Source: Tepidimonas taiwanensis (GTDB lineage Bacteria; Pseudomonadota; Gammaproteobacteria; Burkholderiales; Burkholderiaceae_C). Taken from it: 64,000 nt of DNA. Positions within the stretch are counted from its first letter, which is position 1. Every line of letters begins with the position of its first letter. The position numbers and the translations under genes are program-made. Positions 1 to 7,823 of the stretch are shown in pieces. The notes under the pieces were generated by a model that was not told the DNA's origin, searched no databases, and saw only the letters and a program-made list of their open reading frames with translations. The stretch is from the NCBI RefSeq assembly GCF_020162115.1, contig NZ_CP083911.1:2232001-2296000 (forward strand), given 5' to 3'.

Positions 1-812
1 AGCGCCGCCGCGCGCCCCAGCGTCCAGCCCGCCGGCATGTGCATGTGCAGGTCCACGTAGCGGCGCTGCCCGGCCTTGCGCGTGTGCACGTGGTCGAAGC
101 GCACGATGTCCACCCCATCGCGCTGGTGCGCAAAGCCCGCCAGCACCGCGTCGATCGCGGCGCGCACCTCCGGCTCCACGGCCTCATCCATCAACCCTTG
201 ACTGGATCGCCACAGCAGGTGCCCCCCTTCGCGCGCGATGTTGAGCGCAACCCCGATCGCGACCACCGGGTCCAGCCACAGCCAGCCGCTCGCCCACGCC
301 AGCGCCAGCCCGACCACGACGCCGGCCGAGGTCCACACGTCGGTGAACAGGTGGCGCGCATCCGCCTCCAGTGCCAGCGAGCGGTGCACGCGCGCTGCGC
401 GCAGCATGACCCACGCGAGGCCCCCGTTGAGGGCCGAGCTCGCCACCGACAGCGCCAGCCCCCAGTCCAGCCGCTGCAGCGGCTGCGGGTCCCACAGCCG
501 CTGCAGCGCCGCCCAGACGATCCCCGCCGCCGCCACGATGATCAAAATACCCTCGAACCCGGACGAGAAATACTCCGCCTTGTGGTGGCCATAGGGGTGG
601 TCGTCGTCGGCGGGCCGCGCCGCGACCGTCACCATCCACAGCCCGAACAGCGCCGCCGCCAGGTTGACGATGGACTCCATCGCGTCGGACAGCAGCCCGA
701 CCGAACCGGTCAGCCACCACGCCAGCGTCTTGAGCGCAATCGTCGCCAGCGCGACGCCGACCGAGACGGCCAGCAGCCGCTGCGGGGTGAGTCGCTGCCA
801 GAGGGCCGTCAT
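1..812 (-). CDS. Cation diffusion facilitator (CDF) metal transporter, C-terminus cut by window edge
   Basis: Inner-membrane divalent-metal/proton antiporter of the CDF (ZnT/FieF) family. The translation begins MTALWQRLTPQRL and contains hydrophobic helices. Helix 2 carries SDAMES, matching the family's first metal-binding aspartate region. HHKAEY follows, and a later helix has HLFTDVW, the second H-x3-D metal-site motif. The cytoplasmic dimerisation domain begins near residue 210 (DEAVEPEVRAAID) and is still open at base 1, so the last residues are missing. The ATG at 812 is 43 nt past the tyrS stop on the same strand, so the two may be cotranscribed. Metal specificity (Zn, Fe, Co, Mn or Cd) cannot be read from the sequence. 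Confidence 0.9.
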   Translation of the reverse strand, partial: MTALWQRLTPQRLLAVSVGVALATIALKTLAWWLTGSVGLLSDAMESIVNLAAALFGLWMVTVAARPADDDHPYGHHKAEYFSSGFEGILIIVAAAGIVWAALQRLWDPQPLQRLDWGLALSVASSALNGGLAWVMLRAARVHRSLALEADARHLFTDVWTSAGVVVGLALAWASGWLWLDPVVAIGVALNIAREGGHLLWRSSQGLMDEAVEPEVRAAIDAVLAGFAHQRDGVDIVRFDHVHTRKAGQRRYVDLHMHMPAGWTLGRAAA

Positions 813-855
813 CGTCGGGGTGCCCGTCCGCGGGCTGGCACGCCGTCGCCCCCGC

Positions 856-2118
856 TCACACGAGCGTCACCCGCGCGAACTTGCGCTTGCCGACCTGCAC
901 GACGTAGGTGCCGGCGGACAGCTTCAGGCCCTTGTCGCTCACCACACCACCGTCGATGCGCACGCCGCCGCCATCGATGAGTCGGTTGGCCTCGCTGGTC
1001 GAGGGCGCGAGCCCCGCGGACTTCAGCAGCACGCCGATGCCCATCGGCGCGCCGCTGAGCGTCACCTCGGGGATCTGGTCCGGCACACCGCCGCGCGAGC
1101 GCAGTTCGAAATCCTGCTGCGCCGCCTCGGCCGCCGCCGCGCCATGGAAGCGCGCGGTGATCTCGCGCGCGAGCAGCACCTTCACCTCCTTCGGGTTGCG
1201 GCCCTGCGCGACTTCCTGCTGGAGCCGCTCGATCTCGGCCATCGAGCGGAACGACAGCAGCGGGTACCAGCGCCACATCAGCTCGTCGCTGATGGAGAGC
1301 ACCTTGGCGAACATCGTGTTGGCGTCTTCGGTGATGCCGATGTAGTTGCCCTTGGACTTGGACATCTTCTCGACGCCGTCGAGCCCCTCCAGCAGCGGCA
1401 TGGTCAGGATGCACTGCGGCTCCTGCCCGTATTCCTGCTGCAAATGGCGCCCCATCAGCAGGTTGAACTTCTGGTCGGTACCGCCCAGCTCGAGGTCACT
1501 CTTCAGCGCCACCGAGTCGTAGCCCTGCATCAACGGGTAGAGAAACTCGTGGATCGAAATCGGCGTGCCAGCCTTGAAGCGCTTCGTGAAGTCATCGCGC
1601 TCCATCATGCGCGCGACCGTGTACTTGGCCGCGAGCTGGATCATCCCGCGCGCGCCCAGCGCGTCGCTCCACTCGCTGTTGTAGCGGATCTCGGTGCGCG
1701 CGGGGTCCAGCACCAGGCTGGCCTGGCGGTAGTACGTTTCGGCGTTGGCCTGGATCTGCTCCGGCGTCAGCGGCGGGCGCGTCGCGTTGCGCCCGGACGG
1801 GTCGCCGATCAGCGACGTGAAGTCGCCGATCAGAAAGATCACCGTGTGCCCCAGGTCCTGCAGCTGGCGCATCTTGTTGAGCACCACGGTGTGGCCCAGG
1901 TGAATGTCGGGCGCCGTGGGATCCAGCCCCAGCTTGATGCGCAGCGGCTGGCCCGTGGCCTCGCTGCGGCGCAGCTTGCGCACCCAGTCCGCCACCGGCA
2001 GCAGCTCGTCGCAGCCGCGCAGCGTCACGGCCAGCGCTTCGCGCACGGCGTCGGAGGCGCCCTGCAGGGCCTCGTCCACCCCCTCGGGGTGGGCAGCGGA
2101 TACTGTGGAAATATTCAT
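856..2118 (-). CDS. tyrS: Tyrosyl-tRNA synthetase
   Basis: Class I aminoacyl-tRNA synthetase that charges tRNA-Tyr in the cytoplasm; 420 residues, normal for the bacterial enzyme. The HIGH-type signature is HLGH at residues 73-76. The second ATP-binding loop, KMSKS, lies in GVEKMSKSKGN. The C-terminus is an S4-like RNA-binding domain (LKSAGLAPSTSEANRLIDGGG). The ATG at 2118 was chosen because it precedes the first conserved residues; the reading frame stays open upstream, but that extension is not protein-like and runs into the divergent peptidase gene. The gene diverges from the M23 peptidase/anmK pair, and the CDF transporter follows it. Confidence 0.97.
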   Translation of the reverse strand: MNISTVSAAHPEGVDEALQGASDAVREALAVTLRGCDELLPVADWVRKLRRSEATGQPLRIKLGLDPTAPDIHLGHTVVLNKMRQLQDLGHTVIFLIGDFTSLIGDPSGRNATRPPLTPEQIQANAETYYRQASLVLDPARTEIRYNSEWSDALGARGMIQLAAKYTVARMMERDDFTKRFKAGTPISIHEFLYPLMQGYDSVALKSDLELGGTDQKFNLLMGRHLQQEYGQEPQCILTMPLLEGLDGVEKMSKSKGNYIGITEDANTMFAKVLSISDELMWRWYPLLSFRSMAEIERLQQEVAQGRNPKEVKVLLAREITARFHGAAAAEAAQQDFELRSRGGVPDQIPEVTLSGAPMGIGVLLKSAGLAPSTSEANRLIDGGGVRIDGGVVSDKGLKLSAGTYVVQVGKRKFARVTLV

Positions 2119-2334
2119 GAGGGTTTGCCCAGGTGACGGTGCCGCGGTGCCGGGTATACTGCGCCCCATTGCCCGCCGCACGGCCGGTGGTGCCCTGCCT
2201 GAGTGGGCACCCGATGGCCGATTGTAGTCGGCGGCTCTCCTGTTCCATGCGCTGCGCCGACCTGCCCCGCAGGTCGACGGCCCGGGTGGTATTTGCCGGC
2301 TGGCGATGCCCGCCCACCCACGGAAGACGGCACG

Positions 2335-3675
2335 ATGGTTGAAGAATGGCAGAAATGGGCGCAACGGCTGCGCCGCCACCCCCGGCGGGTCATGGCGGCG
2401 CTCGGGGCGCTGCTGCTGGGCACGGGTGTGACGGCCTTCGGCACCGGTCCGCTGGACGCCGCGGTCGACGCGATGCCGCGGCGCGAAATCGTCGAACCGC
2501 TCGACCTCCTGACCCGGGAGGCGGCTGACTTGGCCGAGGTGCCGGTAGCGGCACCCTTCGTGCTGTACCGCACGGAGGTCACCCGGCGCGACGACACGCT
2601 GGGCACGCTGCTGCAGCGGCTTGGCGTCGACGATCGCGAGGCAACCGAATTTCTCCGACGCGACCGCACCGCGGCGGAGCTGTGGCGCGGCCGCCCGGGC
2701 AAGCTCGTCAGCGCCGAGGTGGACGACGACGGTCGGCTGTTGCGCTTGACGGCCCGCTGGCTGCCGCGTGACGACGCGCCCACGTTCCAGCGCCTGTCGG
2801 TGGAGCGCGCGGGCGGGGCGCTGCGTGCGCGGCTGGAATCGCCCGCGTTCACCGCGTCCGTGCGGCTGGCCAGCGGCACGATCCGCACCTCGCTCTTCGC
2901 CGCCACCGACGCGGTGCGGCTGCCGGACAGCATCGCGTCACAGCTCGCCGACCTCTTTTCCGGCGAGATCGACTTCCGGCGTGACCTGCGCGCGGGCGAC
3001 ACCTTTCACGTCGTGTACGAAGCCCTGGAAGGCGACGGCGAGGTGCTGCGCCACGGCCGGCTGCTCGGGGCGGAGTTCGTCAACGCGGGGCGTCGCCACC
3101 AGCTCGTGTGGTTCCAGCCGCCCGGCGGCAAGGGCGGCTACTACACGCTGCAGGGGGAGAGCCTGCAGCGCGCGTTCCTGGCGTCGCCGCTGGCGTTCTC
3201 GCGCGTCACGAGCGGCTACGGGATGCGCTTCCACCCGGTCTACGGCGACCGGCGTGCCCACCTCGGCGTTGATTACTCGGCCCCGACCGGTACGCCGGTG
3301 CGCAGCGTCGCCGACGCCACCGTCGAGTTCGCCGGCTGGCAGCGGGGCTACGGCAACGTCGTCATCTTGCAGCACAACAATCAGCGCAAAACGCTGTACG
3401 CGCACCTGAGCCGCATCGACGTGCGCAAGGGCCAGCGCGTCGAGCAGGGCCAGACGCTGGGCGCTGTTGGTGCCACCGGCACCGCCACCGGCCCCCACCT
3501 GCACTTCGAATATATCGTCGGTGGCGTGCACCGCGACCCACTGACGATCGCGCGCGACAACGGTGGTGGCGAACCGATCGAGGCGCGCTGGCGCTCCGCG
3601 TTCGAGCAGGTGGCCAGCACGATGCGCGAGCAGCTCGCCGCGGCGGCCACCATCGTGCAGGCCAGCGCCGAGTAA
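2335..3675 (+). CDS. M23-family murein DD-endopeptidase, membrane-anchored
   Basis: Predicted periplasmic zinc endopeptidase that cuts peptidoglycan cross-links. The start ATG at 2335 follows a purine-rich GGAAGACGG. Residues about 13-35 form an N-terminal membrane anchor (MAALGALLLGTGV). A LysM/OapA-like region follows, and the peptidase core occupies about residues 285-420. The lysostaphin/M23 metal ligands are all present: H309 and D313 in HLGVD, and H388 and H390 in GPHLHFE. The usual RFHPVYG and the GTPV...A..G patterns surround them. In-frame ATGs further upstream (from 2203) lie in the promoter region and give non-family sequence. anmK begins 14 nt downstream, so a murein cleavage enzyme and a murein recycling enzyme probably share a transcript. 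Confidence 0.92.
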   Translation: MVEEWQKWAQRLRRHPRRVMAALGALLLGTGVTAFGTGPLDAAVDAMPRREIVEPLDLLTREAADLAEVPVAAPFVLYRTEVTRRDDTLGTLLQRLGVDDREATEFLRRDRTAAELWRGRPGKLVSAEVDDDGRLLRLTARWLPRDDAPTFQRLSVERAGGALRARLESPAFTASVRLASGTIRTSLFAATDAVRLPDSIASQLADLFSGEIDFRRDLRAGDTFHVVYEALEGDGEVLRHGRLLGAEFVNAGRRHQLVWFQPPGGKGGYYTLQGESLQRAFLASPLAFSRVTSGYGMRFHPVYGDRRAHLGVDYSAPTGTPVRSVADATVEFAGWQRGYGNVVILQHNNQRKTLYAHLSRIDVRKGQRVEQGQTLGAVGATGTATGPHLHFEYIVGGVHRDPLTIARDNGGGEPIEARWRSAFEQVASTMREQLAAAATIVQASAE

Positions 3676-3689
3676 AGCCTGACCCGACC

Positions 3690-4829
3690 GTGCGCTGCAT
3701 CGGGTTGATGTCGGGTACGTCGCTTGACGGCGTCGATGGCGTGCTGGTGCAGTTCGACGACGGCGCGGGGGCCGCGGGCCGCGTGCTCGCCGATGCGAGC
3801 GTCGTCATGCCAGCGCCGCTGCGCGACGCGCTGCTGGCGCTGCAACAGCCCGGGAACGACGAGCTGCACCGCGCAGCACAGGCCGGCGCCGCGCTGGCCG
3901 ACCTCTATGCCACCGTGGTGCAGCGGCTGCTGACCGCCGCCACCCTCACGCCGGCGGAGGTCGCCGCGATCGGCGCGCACGGGCAGACGGTGCGACACAT
4001 GCCCCCCGGTCACCCGCGGCTGCGCCCGGACGAGGCCCCGTACACCCTGCAGCTCCTCGCGCCGGCGCGGCTGGCCGAAGCTACTAGCATCACGGTCGTC
4101 GCGGACTTCCGCAGCCGCGACATCGCCGCCGGGGGCCAGGGGGCCCCGCTGGTGCCGGCGTTCCACCGCGCCGCCTTCGGCCGCGCGGGTGAGGCGCTGG
4201 CGGTCGTGAACATCGGCGGCATCGCGAACCTCACCGCCATGCGCGCCGACGGCGGCGTGCGCGGGCTGGACACCGGCCCGGGCAACGTGCTGCTGGACGG
4301 CTGGTGCGAACGGCACACCGGGGCGCGCTACGACGCCGACGGCGCCTGGAGCCGAACCGGCCGGGTGCTGCCGGCGCTGCTGGCCGAGCTGCTCGCCGAC
4401 CCGTATTTCCATCGCACCGGGGCGCGCAGCACCGGGCGGGACCACTTTCACCTGGGCTGGCTGGACGCGGCGCTGGCACGCCACGGACCCGCCCGGCCCG
4501 CGGATGTCCAGGCCACGCTGGTGGCGCTGACGGCCGAGACCATCGCCCGCGCCGTCTTGGGGGCGGACTGGGGCGGGGAAGCGCCGCGGCGGGTGCTGGT
4601 GTGCGGCGGCGGCGCGCACAACGGCGCGTTGCTGGACGCGCTGCGCGCCCGCCTGCCGTCCATAACGGTAGAGACGACCGCCAGCGCCGGCTGGCCCCCG
4701 CAGTGGGTGGAGGCGGCGGCCTTTGCGTGGCTGGCCCGCGAGGCCCTGTGCGGACGGTTCGGCAACGTCCCGGACGTCACCGGTGCCCGCGGCCCGCGCC
4801 TGCTGGGGGCCATTTACCCGGTCGGATAA
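3690..4829 (+). CDS. anmK: Anhydro-N-acetylmuramic acid kinase
   Basis: Cytoplasmic recycling enzyme that opens the 1,6-anhydro ring of anhydroMurNAc and phosphorylates it to MurNAc-6-phosphate. The 379-residue protein starts MRCIGLMSGTSLDGVD, the family's N-terminal nucleotide-binding motif, and contains GAHGQTVRH, VVNIGGIANLT and LDTGPGN in the expected order. The start is a GTG at 3690; an ATG six codons later would cut into the MSGTS motif. It lies 14 nt after the M23 peptidase stop and is probably cotranscribed. The next gene, erpA, converges on it. Confidence 0.96.
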   Translation: MRCIGLMSGTSLDGVDGVLVQFDDGAGAAGRVLADASVVMPAPLRDALLALQQPGNDELHRAAQAGAALADLYATVVQRLLTAATLTPAEVAAIGAHGQTVRHMPPGHPRLRPDEAPYTLQLLAPARLAEATSITVVADFRSRDIAAGGQGAPLVPAFHRAAFGRAGEALAVVNIGGIANLTAMRADGGVRGLDTGPGNVLLDGWCERHTGARYDADGAWSRTGRVLPALLAELLADPYFHRTGARSTGRDHFHLGWLDAALARHGPARPADVQATLVALTAETIARAVLGADWGGEAPRRVLVCGGGAHNGALLDALRARLPSITVETTASAGWPPQWVEAAAFAWLAREALCGRFGNVPDVTGARGPRLLGAIYPVG

Positions 4830-4922
4830 AAGGCGCGGCAGTTTGCCACCCGCACCGGAACGGCGAGATTTCCTCATGCGGTGGGACGGGCATACCCCGC
4901 GCCCCACCGCACCGGGCGCGGC

Positions 4923-5303
4923 TCAACCGACGCTGAAGCTCGAACCGCAGCCGCAGGTGGTCGTCGCGTTGGGGTTGCGGATGACGAACTGCGCCCCCTG
5001 CAGGTCTTCCTTGTAGTCGATCTCGGCGCCGACCAGGTACTGGTAGCTCATCGCGTCGATCAGCAGCGTGACCCCGTTCTTGGTCATCTGCGTGTCGTCC
5101 TCGTTGACGACCTCGTCGAACGTGAAGCCGTACTGAAAGCCCGAGCAACCGCCACCCTGCACGAAGACGCGCAGCTTCAGGTCCGGGTTGCCCTCCTCGG
5201 CGATCAGTTCGGCCACCTTCGCGGCCGCCGCGTCGGTGAAGATCAGCGGCGCCGGCATTTCGGCGTTCTCGGGGGCAGAGACGGTTTCGGCGACAGCGGA
5301 CAT
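4923..5303 (-). CDS. erpA: Iron-sulfur cluster insertion protein ErpA (A-type carrier)
   Basis: Small A-type carrier that accepts an Fe-S cluster from the assembly scaffold and delivers it to apo-enzymes; 126 residues. The three cluster-ligand cysteines are present: C53 in GGGCSGFQYGF, and C117 and C119 in the C-terminal CGCGSSFS. An N-terminal extension of about 18 residues precedes the conserved core (APLIFTDAAAAKVAELI). The ATG at 5303 is preceded by AAGGAAG at good Shine-Dalgarno distance. The gene stands alone and converges with anmK. Confidence 0.95.
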   Translation of the reverse strand: MSAVAETVSAPENAEMPAPLIFTDAAAAKVAELIAEEGNPDLKLRVFVQGGGCSGFQYGFTFDEVVNEDDTQMTKNGVTLLIDAMSYQYLVGAEIDYKEDLQGAQFVIRNPNATTTCGCGSSFSVG

Positions 5304-5334
5304 GGCAAGCTTCCTTGAAACGTGATGAGTCGGA

Positions 5335-5363
5335 GGATAACAAACGGCGCGCGCACGGCCCAA
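5335..5363 (-). promoter_or_regulatory. Candidate sigma-70 promoter of erpA
   Basis: On the minus strand, TTGGGC (5363-5358) and TTATCC (5340-5335) are separated by exactly 17 nt, about 30 nt upstream of the erpA start codon. Both hexamers match the consensus only partly. No IscR-type site was recognised. Confidence 0.4.
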
Positions 5364-5524
5364 ACGGAGGCCGGCCAATGCCCCTGCTGCCGGCAGTGCG
5401 ATTGCCGCCATCGGGCAGCGGCCGGGCAAACCCGCACCAGAGGACACGGAACCACACGGGCAGCCGTCGAGCCGCGCTTCGTGCGAGTGGACCCACGCCC
5501 GCGGGCACGAACCCACCGCCCAGC

Positions 5525-5560
5525 AAAAACCCCCAAGCGGGGCGTGCCATCGCTTGGGGG
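5525..5560 (-). terminator. Intrinsic terminator of the rplM-rpsI operon
   Basis: A perfect 10-bp stem (CCCCCAAGCG / CGCTTGGGGG) encloses an 11-nt loop. On the minus strand it is followed by TTTTT. It lies about 90 nt past the rpsI stop, in the correct orientation for a Rho-independent terminator. Confidence 0.9.
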
Positions 5561-5650
5561 CGGACAGCGGACGGGGGCTCGTCGCCCATCCGGTCGTTGG
5601 GGTGTCGTGGCGGCTGCCCGGTCGGGCCGGACAGGCCGCCAGCGCCAGGA

Positions 5651-6043
5651 TCAGCGCTTGCTGAACTGCTTGGCGCGACGGGCCTTGCGCAGACCGACCT
5701 TCTTGCGCTCCACCTCGCGGGCGTCGCGGGTGACGAAGCCAGCCGCGCTCAGCGCGGGCTTGAGGCTCGCGTCGTAGTCGATCAGCGCACGGGTGATGCC
5801 GTGGCGCACCGCGCCGGCCTGACCCGACTCACCACCGCCGTGGACGTTGACCATGATGTCGAACGTCTCGAGGTGGTTGGTCAGCACCAGCGGCTGCTTG
5901 GCGATCATGATCGACGTTTCGCGACCGAAATAATCCTGGATGTCGCGACCGTTGATCGTGATCTTGCCGGAGCCCTTCTTGAGGAACACGCGCGCGACGC
6001 TGGACTTGCGACGGCCCGTGCCGTTGTTCCATTCACCAATCAT
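5651..6043 (-). CDS. rpsI: 30S ribosomal protein S9
   Basis: Small-subunit ribosomal protein; its C-terminal tail reaches the P-site tRNA. The 130 residues match the family throughout: MIGEWNNGTGRRKSSVARV at the start, ITINGRDIQDYFGRE in the middle, and the conserved basic tail ending KARRAKQFSKR. The start codon is preceded by AAGGAG. It follows rplM by 9 nt in the usual rplM-rpsI operon. Confidence 0.99.
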   Translation of the reverse strand: MIGEWNNGTGRRKSSVARVFLKKGSGKITINGRDIQDYFGRETSIMIAKQPLVLTNHLETFDIMVNVHGGGESGQAGAVRHGITRALIDYDASLKPALSAAGFVTRDAREVERKKVGLRKARRAKQFSKR

Positions 6044-6052
6044 GGCCGCTCC

Positions 6053-6484
6053 TTAGATGTCCAGAACCTTGGGCTGCTGGGCGCCGTGCGGATGCTCGGG
6101 GCCGGCGTAGACCTTGAGCTTCTTGATCATGGCGTAGCCCAGCGGCCCCTTGGGCAGCATGCCCTTGACGGCCTTTTCCAGCGCGCGGCCGGGGTGCTTG
6201 GCCTGCATGTCGCGGAAATTGATCGAACGGATCCCGCCCGGGTAACCGGTGTGGCGGTAGTAGATCTTGTCCAGGGCCTTGTTGCCCGTGACCTTGATCT
6301 TGTCGGCGTTGACGACGATGATGAAATCGCCCGTGTCAACGTGAGGGGTGTAGATGGCCTTGTGCTTGCCGCGCAGTCGGCGTGCCACTTCGCTGGCGAC
6401 ACGTCCGAGCACCTTGTCGGTGGCGTCAATCACAAACCACTCATGCACCACCTCAGCGGGCTTGGCGCTGAAGGTTTTGGTCAT
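6053..6484 (-). CDS. rplM: 50S ribosomal protein L13
   Basis: Large-subunit assembly protein; 143 residues, close to the E. coli length. Typical segments are visible: WFVIDATDKVLGRVASEVA, YTPHVDTGDFIIVVNADKI and HPHGAQQPKVLDI. The ATG at 6484 gives the family N-terminus (MTKTFSAKPAEVVHEW) and has AGGAAAG upstream; longer in-frame extensions are not protein-like. First gene of the operon with rpsI. Confidence 0.99.
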   Translation of the reverse strand: MTKTFSAKPAEVVHEWFVIDATDKVLGRVASEVARRLRGKHKAIYTPHVDTGDFIIVVNADKIKVTGNKALDKIYYRHTGYPGGIRSINFRDMQAKHPGRALEKAVKGMLPKGPLGYAMIKKLKVYAGPEHPHGAQQPKVLDI

Positions 6485-6632
6485 GGTTGCTTTCCTGTGG
6501 TTTGGGCGGACCCTTTTCCACGGTCGGTGCCGCTTCTGCTGGCGGCCTCTGAGGTGGGGTGTCGATATCGCCGCGGGGCCCTGCTTTTCGCTGCGAACCG
6601 CGCATTCTATCAACATTCGGCGCGATCGTGGT

Positions 6633-6650
6633 CCTTGACCCCGGTCAAGG
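6633..6650. promoter_or_regulatory. FNR/FixK-type palindromic box
   Basis: CCTTGACC-CC-GGTCAAGG is a perfect 18-bp palindrome. Its core TTGAC-N4-GTCAA fits the TTGAY-N4-RTCAA pattern recognised by CRP/FNR-superfamily regulators. It sits between rplM and rlmJ, about 24 nt upstream of the rplM -10-like TAGAAT. Binding by such a regulator is inferred. Confidence 0.4.
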
Positions 6651-6805
6651 CGCCCCGTTCGCCGCGCCGGGACAATCCCGGCCTATCCCATCATGGCCAC
6701 CGTGGCTGACGAGGCGCAGGGCTACCACGACGGCCACCCATTGACGGCGGACGAATTCGCGCGCGTGGCTCGCCACCACGGCCTGACGGTGGCCGGCCCG
6801 TCGGC

Positions 6806-6811
6806 TACCAT
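6806..6811 (+). promoter_or_regulatory. -10 element of rlmJ, 6 nt before ATG
   Basis: TACCAT lies six bases (CGGGCC) upstream of the rlmJ ATG. Transcription starting at the usual distance would begin at the start codon itself, and there is no Shine-Dalgarno sequence. One of a series of such sites in this window. Confidence 0.45.
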
Positions 6812-6817
6812 CGGGCC

Positions 6818-7744
6818 ATGTTCAGCTACCGCCACGCCTTCCACGCCGGCAACCACGCCGACGTGCTCAAGCACCTGACACTGCTGGCCGCGCTGCGGCA
6901 CCTGCAGCACAAGGAGGGCGGGCTGCTGCTGGTGGACACGCACGCGGGCGCGGGGCTGTACCGGCTGGATCAGGAACAGGCCCGCACCTCCGGCGAGGCC
7001 ACCCACGGCATCGGGGCGCTCTGGAACGCGGCTGCGGCGGCCCCGGCGGCGGGGCTGCCCGTCCCCGCCGCGGTGGCCGACTACCTGGGCCGTGTGCAGG
7101 ACCTGAACCCGGATGGCGCCCTGCGCCAATACCCCGGATCGCCCGCCCTGCTGCAGGCGCTGCTGCGAGCGCAGGACCGGCTGACGCTGTTCGAGCTGCA
7201 CCCCACCGATGGCCGCCTGCTGGACCGCGCCGTGCGCGCGTGGCGCGAGCGCACCCCCCGAGCGGCGATCACGCTGCGGCGCGACAACGGCTTCGAGGGC
7301 CTGAAGGCACTGCTGCCCCCGCTATCGCGCCGCGCGCTGGTGCTGATCGACCCGAGCTACGAACTGAAAACCGACTATCCGCAGGTGGCCGCGGTCGTGG
7401 CCGACGCGCTGCGGCGCTTCGCGTCCGGCTGCTACCTCGTGTGGTACCCGGTGATCGGCCGCAGCGAGGCGCACGTGCTGCCGCGCCGGCTGCGCGCGCT
7501 CGCGCAGCGCGCGGGGCGCCCCTGGCTGCAGGCGGAACTCGCCGTCGGCGCCGCCGCCGATGCGCAGCACAAGGCGCAGGCGGCGCAGGGCCACGCCGTC
7601 GGGGGGCTACGCGCCAGCGGCGTTTTCGTGATCAACCCGCCGTACACGCTGGCCGCGCAACTGCGCGAGGCGCTGCCGTGGGTGCTGGACCGCCTGCGCC
7701 AGGGCCGCGGGGCGGACTGGTCCGTCGTCACTGGCGAGCCCTGA
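6818..7744 (+). CDS. rlmJ: 23S rRNA (adenine2030-N6)-methyltransferase RlmJ
   Basis: SAM-dependent methyltransferase that modifies A2030 of 23S rRNA. The 308-residue protein begins with the family's invariant FSYRHAFHAGNHADVLKHLTL and has the SAM-binding strand LLVDTHAGAGLY. The catalytic DPPY-type motif here reads DPSYE (residues about 171-175), a conservative change. FVINPPYTL lies near the C-terminus. It appears to be a single-gene unit and converges with the chemoreceptor gene. Confidence 0.95.
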   Translation: MFSYRHAFHAGNHADVLKHLTLLAALRHLQHKEGGLLLVDTHAGAGLYRLDQEQARTSGEATHGIGALWNAAAAAPAAGLPVPAAVADYLGRVQDLNPDGALRQYPGSPALLQALLRAQDRLTLFELHPTDGRLLDRAVRAWRERTPRAAITLRRDNGFEGLKALLPPLSRRALVLIDPSYELKTDYPQVAAVVADALRRFASGCYLVWYPVIGRSEAHVLPRRLRALAQRAGRPWLQAELAVGAAADAQHKAQAAQGHAVGGLRASGVFVINPPYTLAAQLREALPWVLDRLRQGRGADWSVVTGEP

Positions 7745-7823
7745 GTGGGCGCCGCGTCAGCGACCTCGCCAACGCACGGCGCCGGGCGCTGCGTCCGCTA
7801 CAAATGGAGACATCAAGCCCGTT

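Larger units (their letters stand above)
5304..5650. other. Intergenic region erpA-rpsI (347 bp)
   Basis: No gene is supported here. The erpA-proximal part holds that gene's likely promoter and leader. The rpsI-proximal part holds a strong intrinsic terminator for the ribosomal-protein operon. Nothing recognisable was seen in between. Confidence 0.7.
6485..6817. other. Divergent regulatory region between rplM and rlmJ (333 bp)
   Basis: Contains the rplM leader, with a TAGAAT -10-like hexamer on the minus strand at 6609-6604 and no good -35 partner. It also contains an FNR/FixK-type palindrome at 6633-6650 and a second inverted repeat GCCGGGA-CAA-TCCCGGC near 6667-6683. A short open frame beginning at 6693 overlaps rlmJ and is not supported as a gene. 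Confidence 0.5.

Noticed and set aside
184..720. Alternative minus-strand frame in the CDF gene, considered as evidence of a frameshift
   Set aside because: The main frame from 812 to 1 is uninterrupted and gives all CDF motifs. The other frame is Arg/Gly-rich shadow sequence.
664..2136. Long plus-strand open frame opposite tyrS
   Set aside because: It is the complement of a GC-rich real gene. The translation is rich in Arg, His, Ala and Gln with no domain, as expected for a shadow frame.
4878..4910. Hairpin GCGGTGGG...CCCACCGC between anmK and erpA as a bidirectional terminator
   Set aside because: The stem is only 8 bp with a 17-nt loop and has no T-run on either side.
6693..6878. Possible 61-residue ORF upstream of and overlapping rlmJ
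   Set aside because: The first 40 residues look moderately protein-like, but the frame runs 61 nt into rlmJ, where it becomes Ser/Thr/Pro-rich shadow sequence. There is no Shine-Dalgarno sequence and no recognised family.
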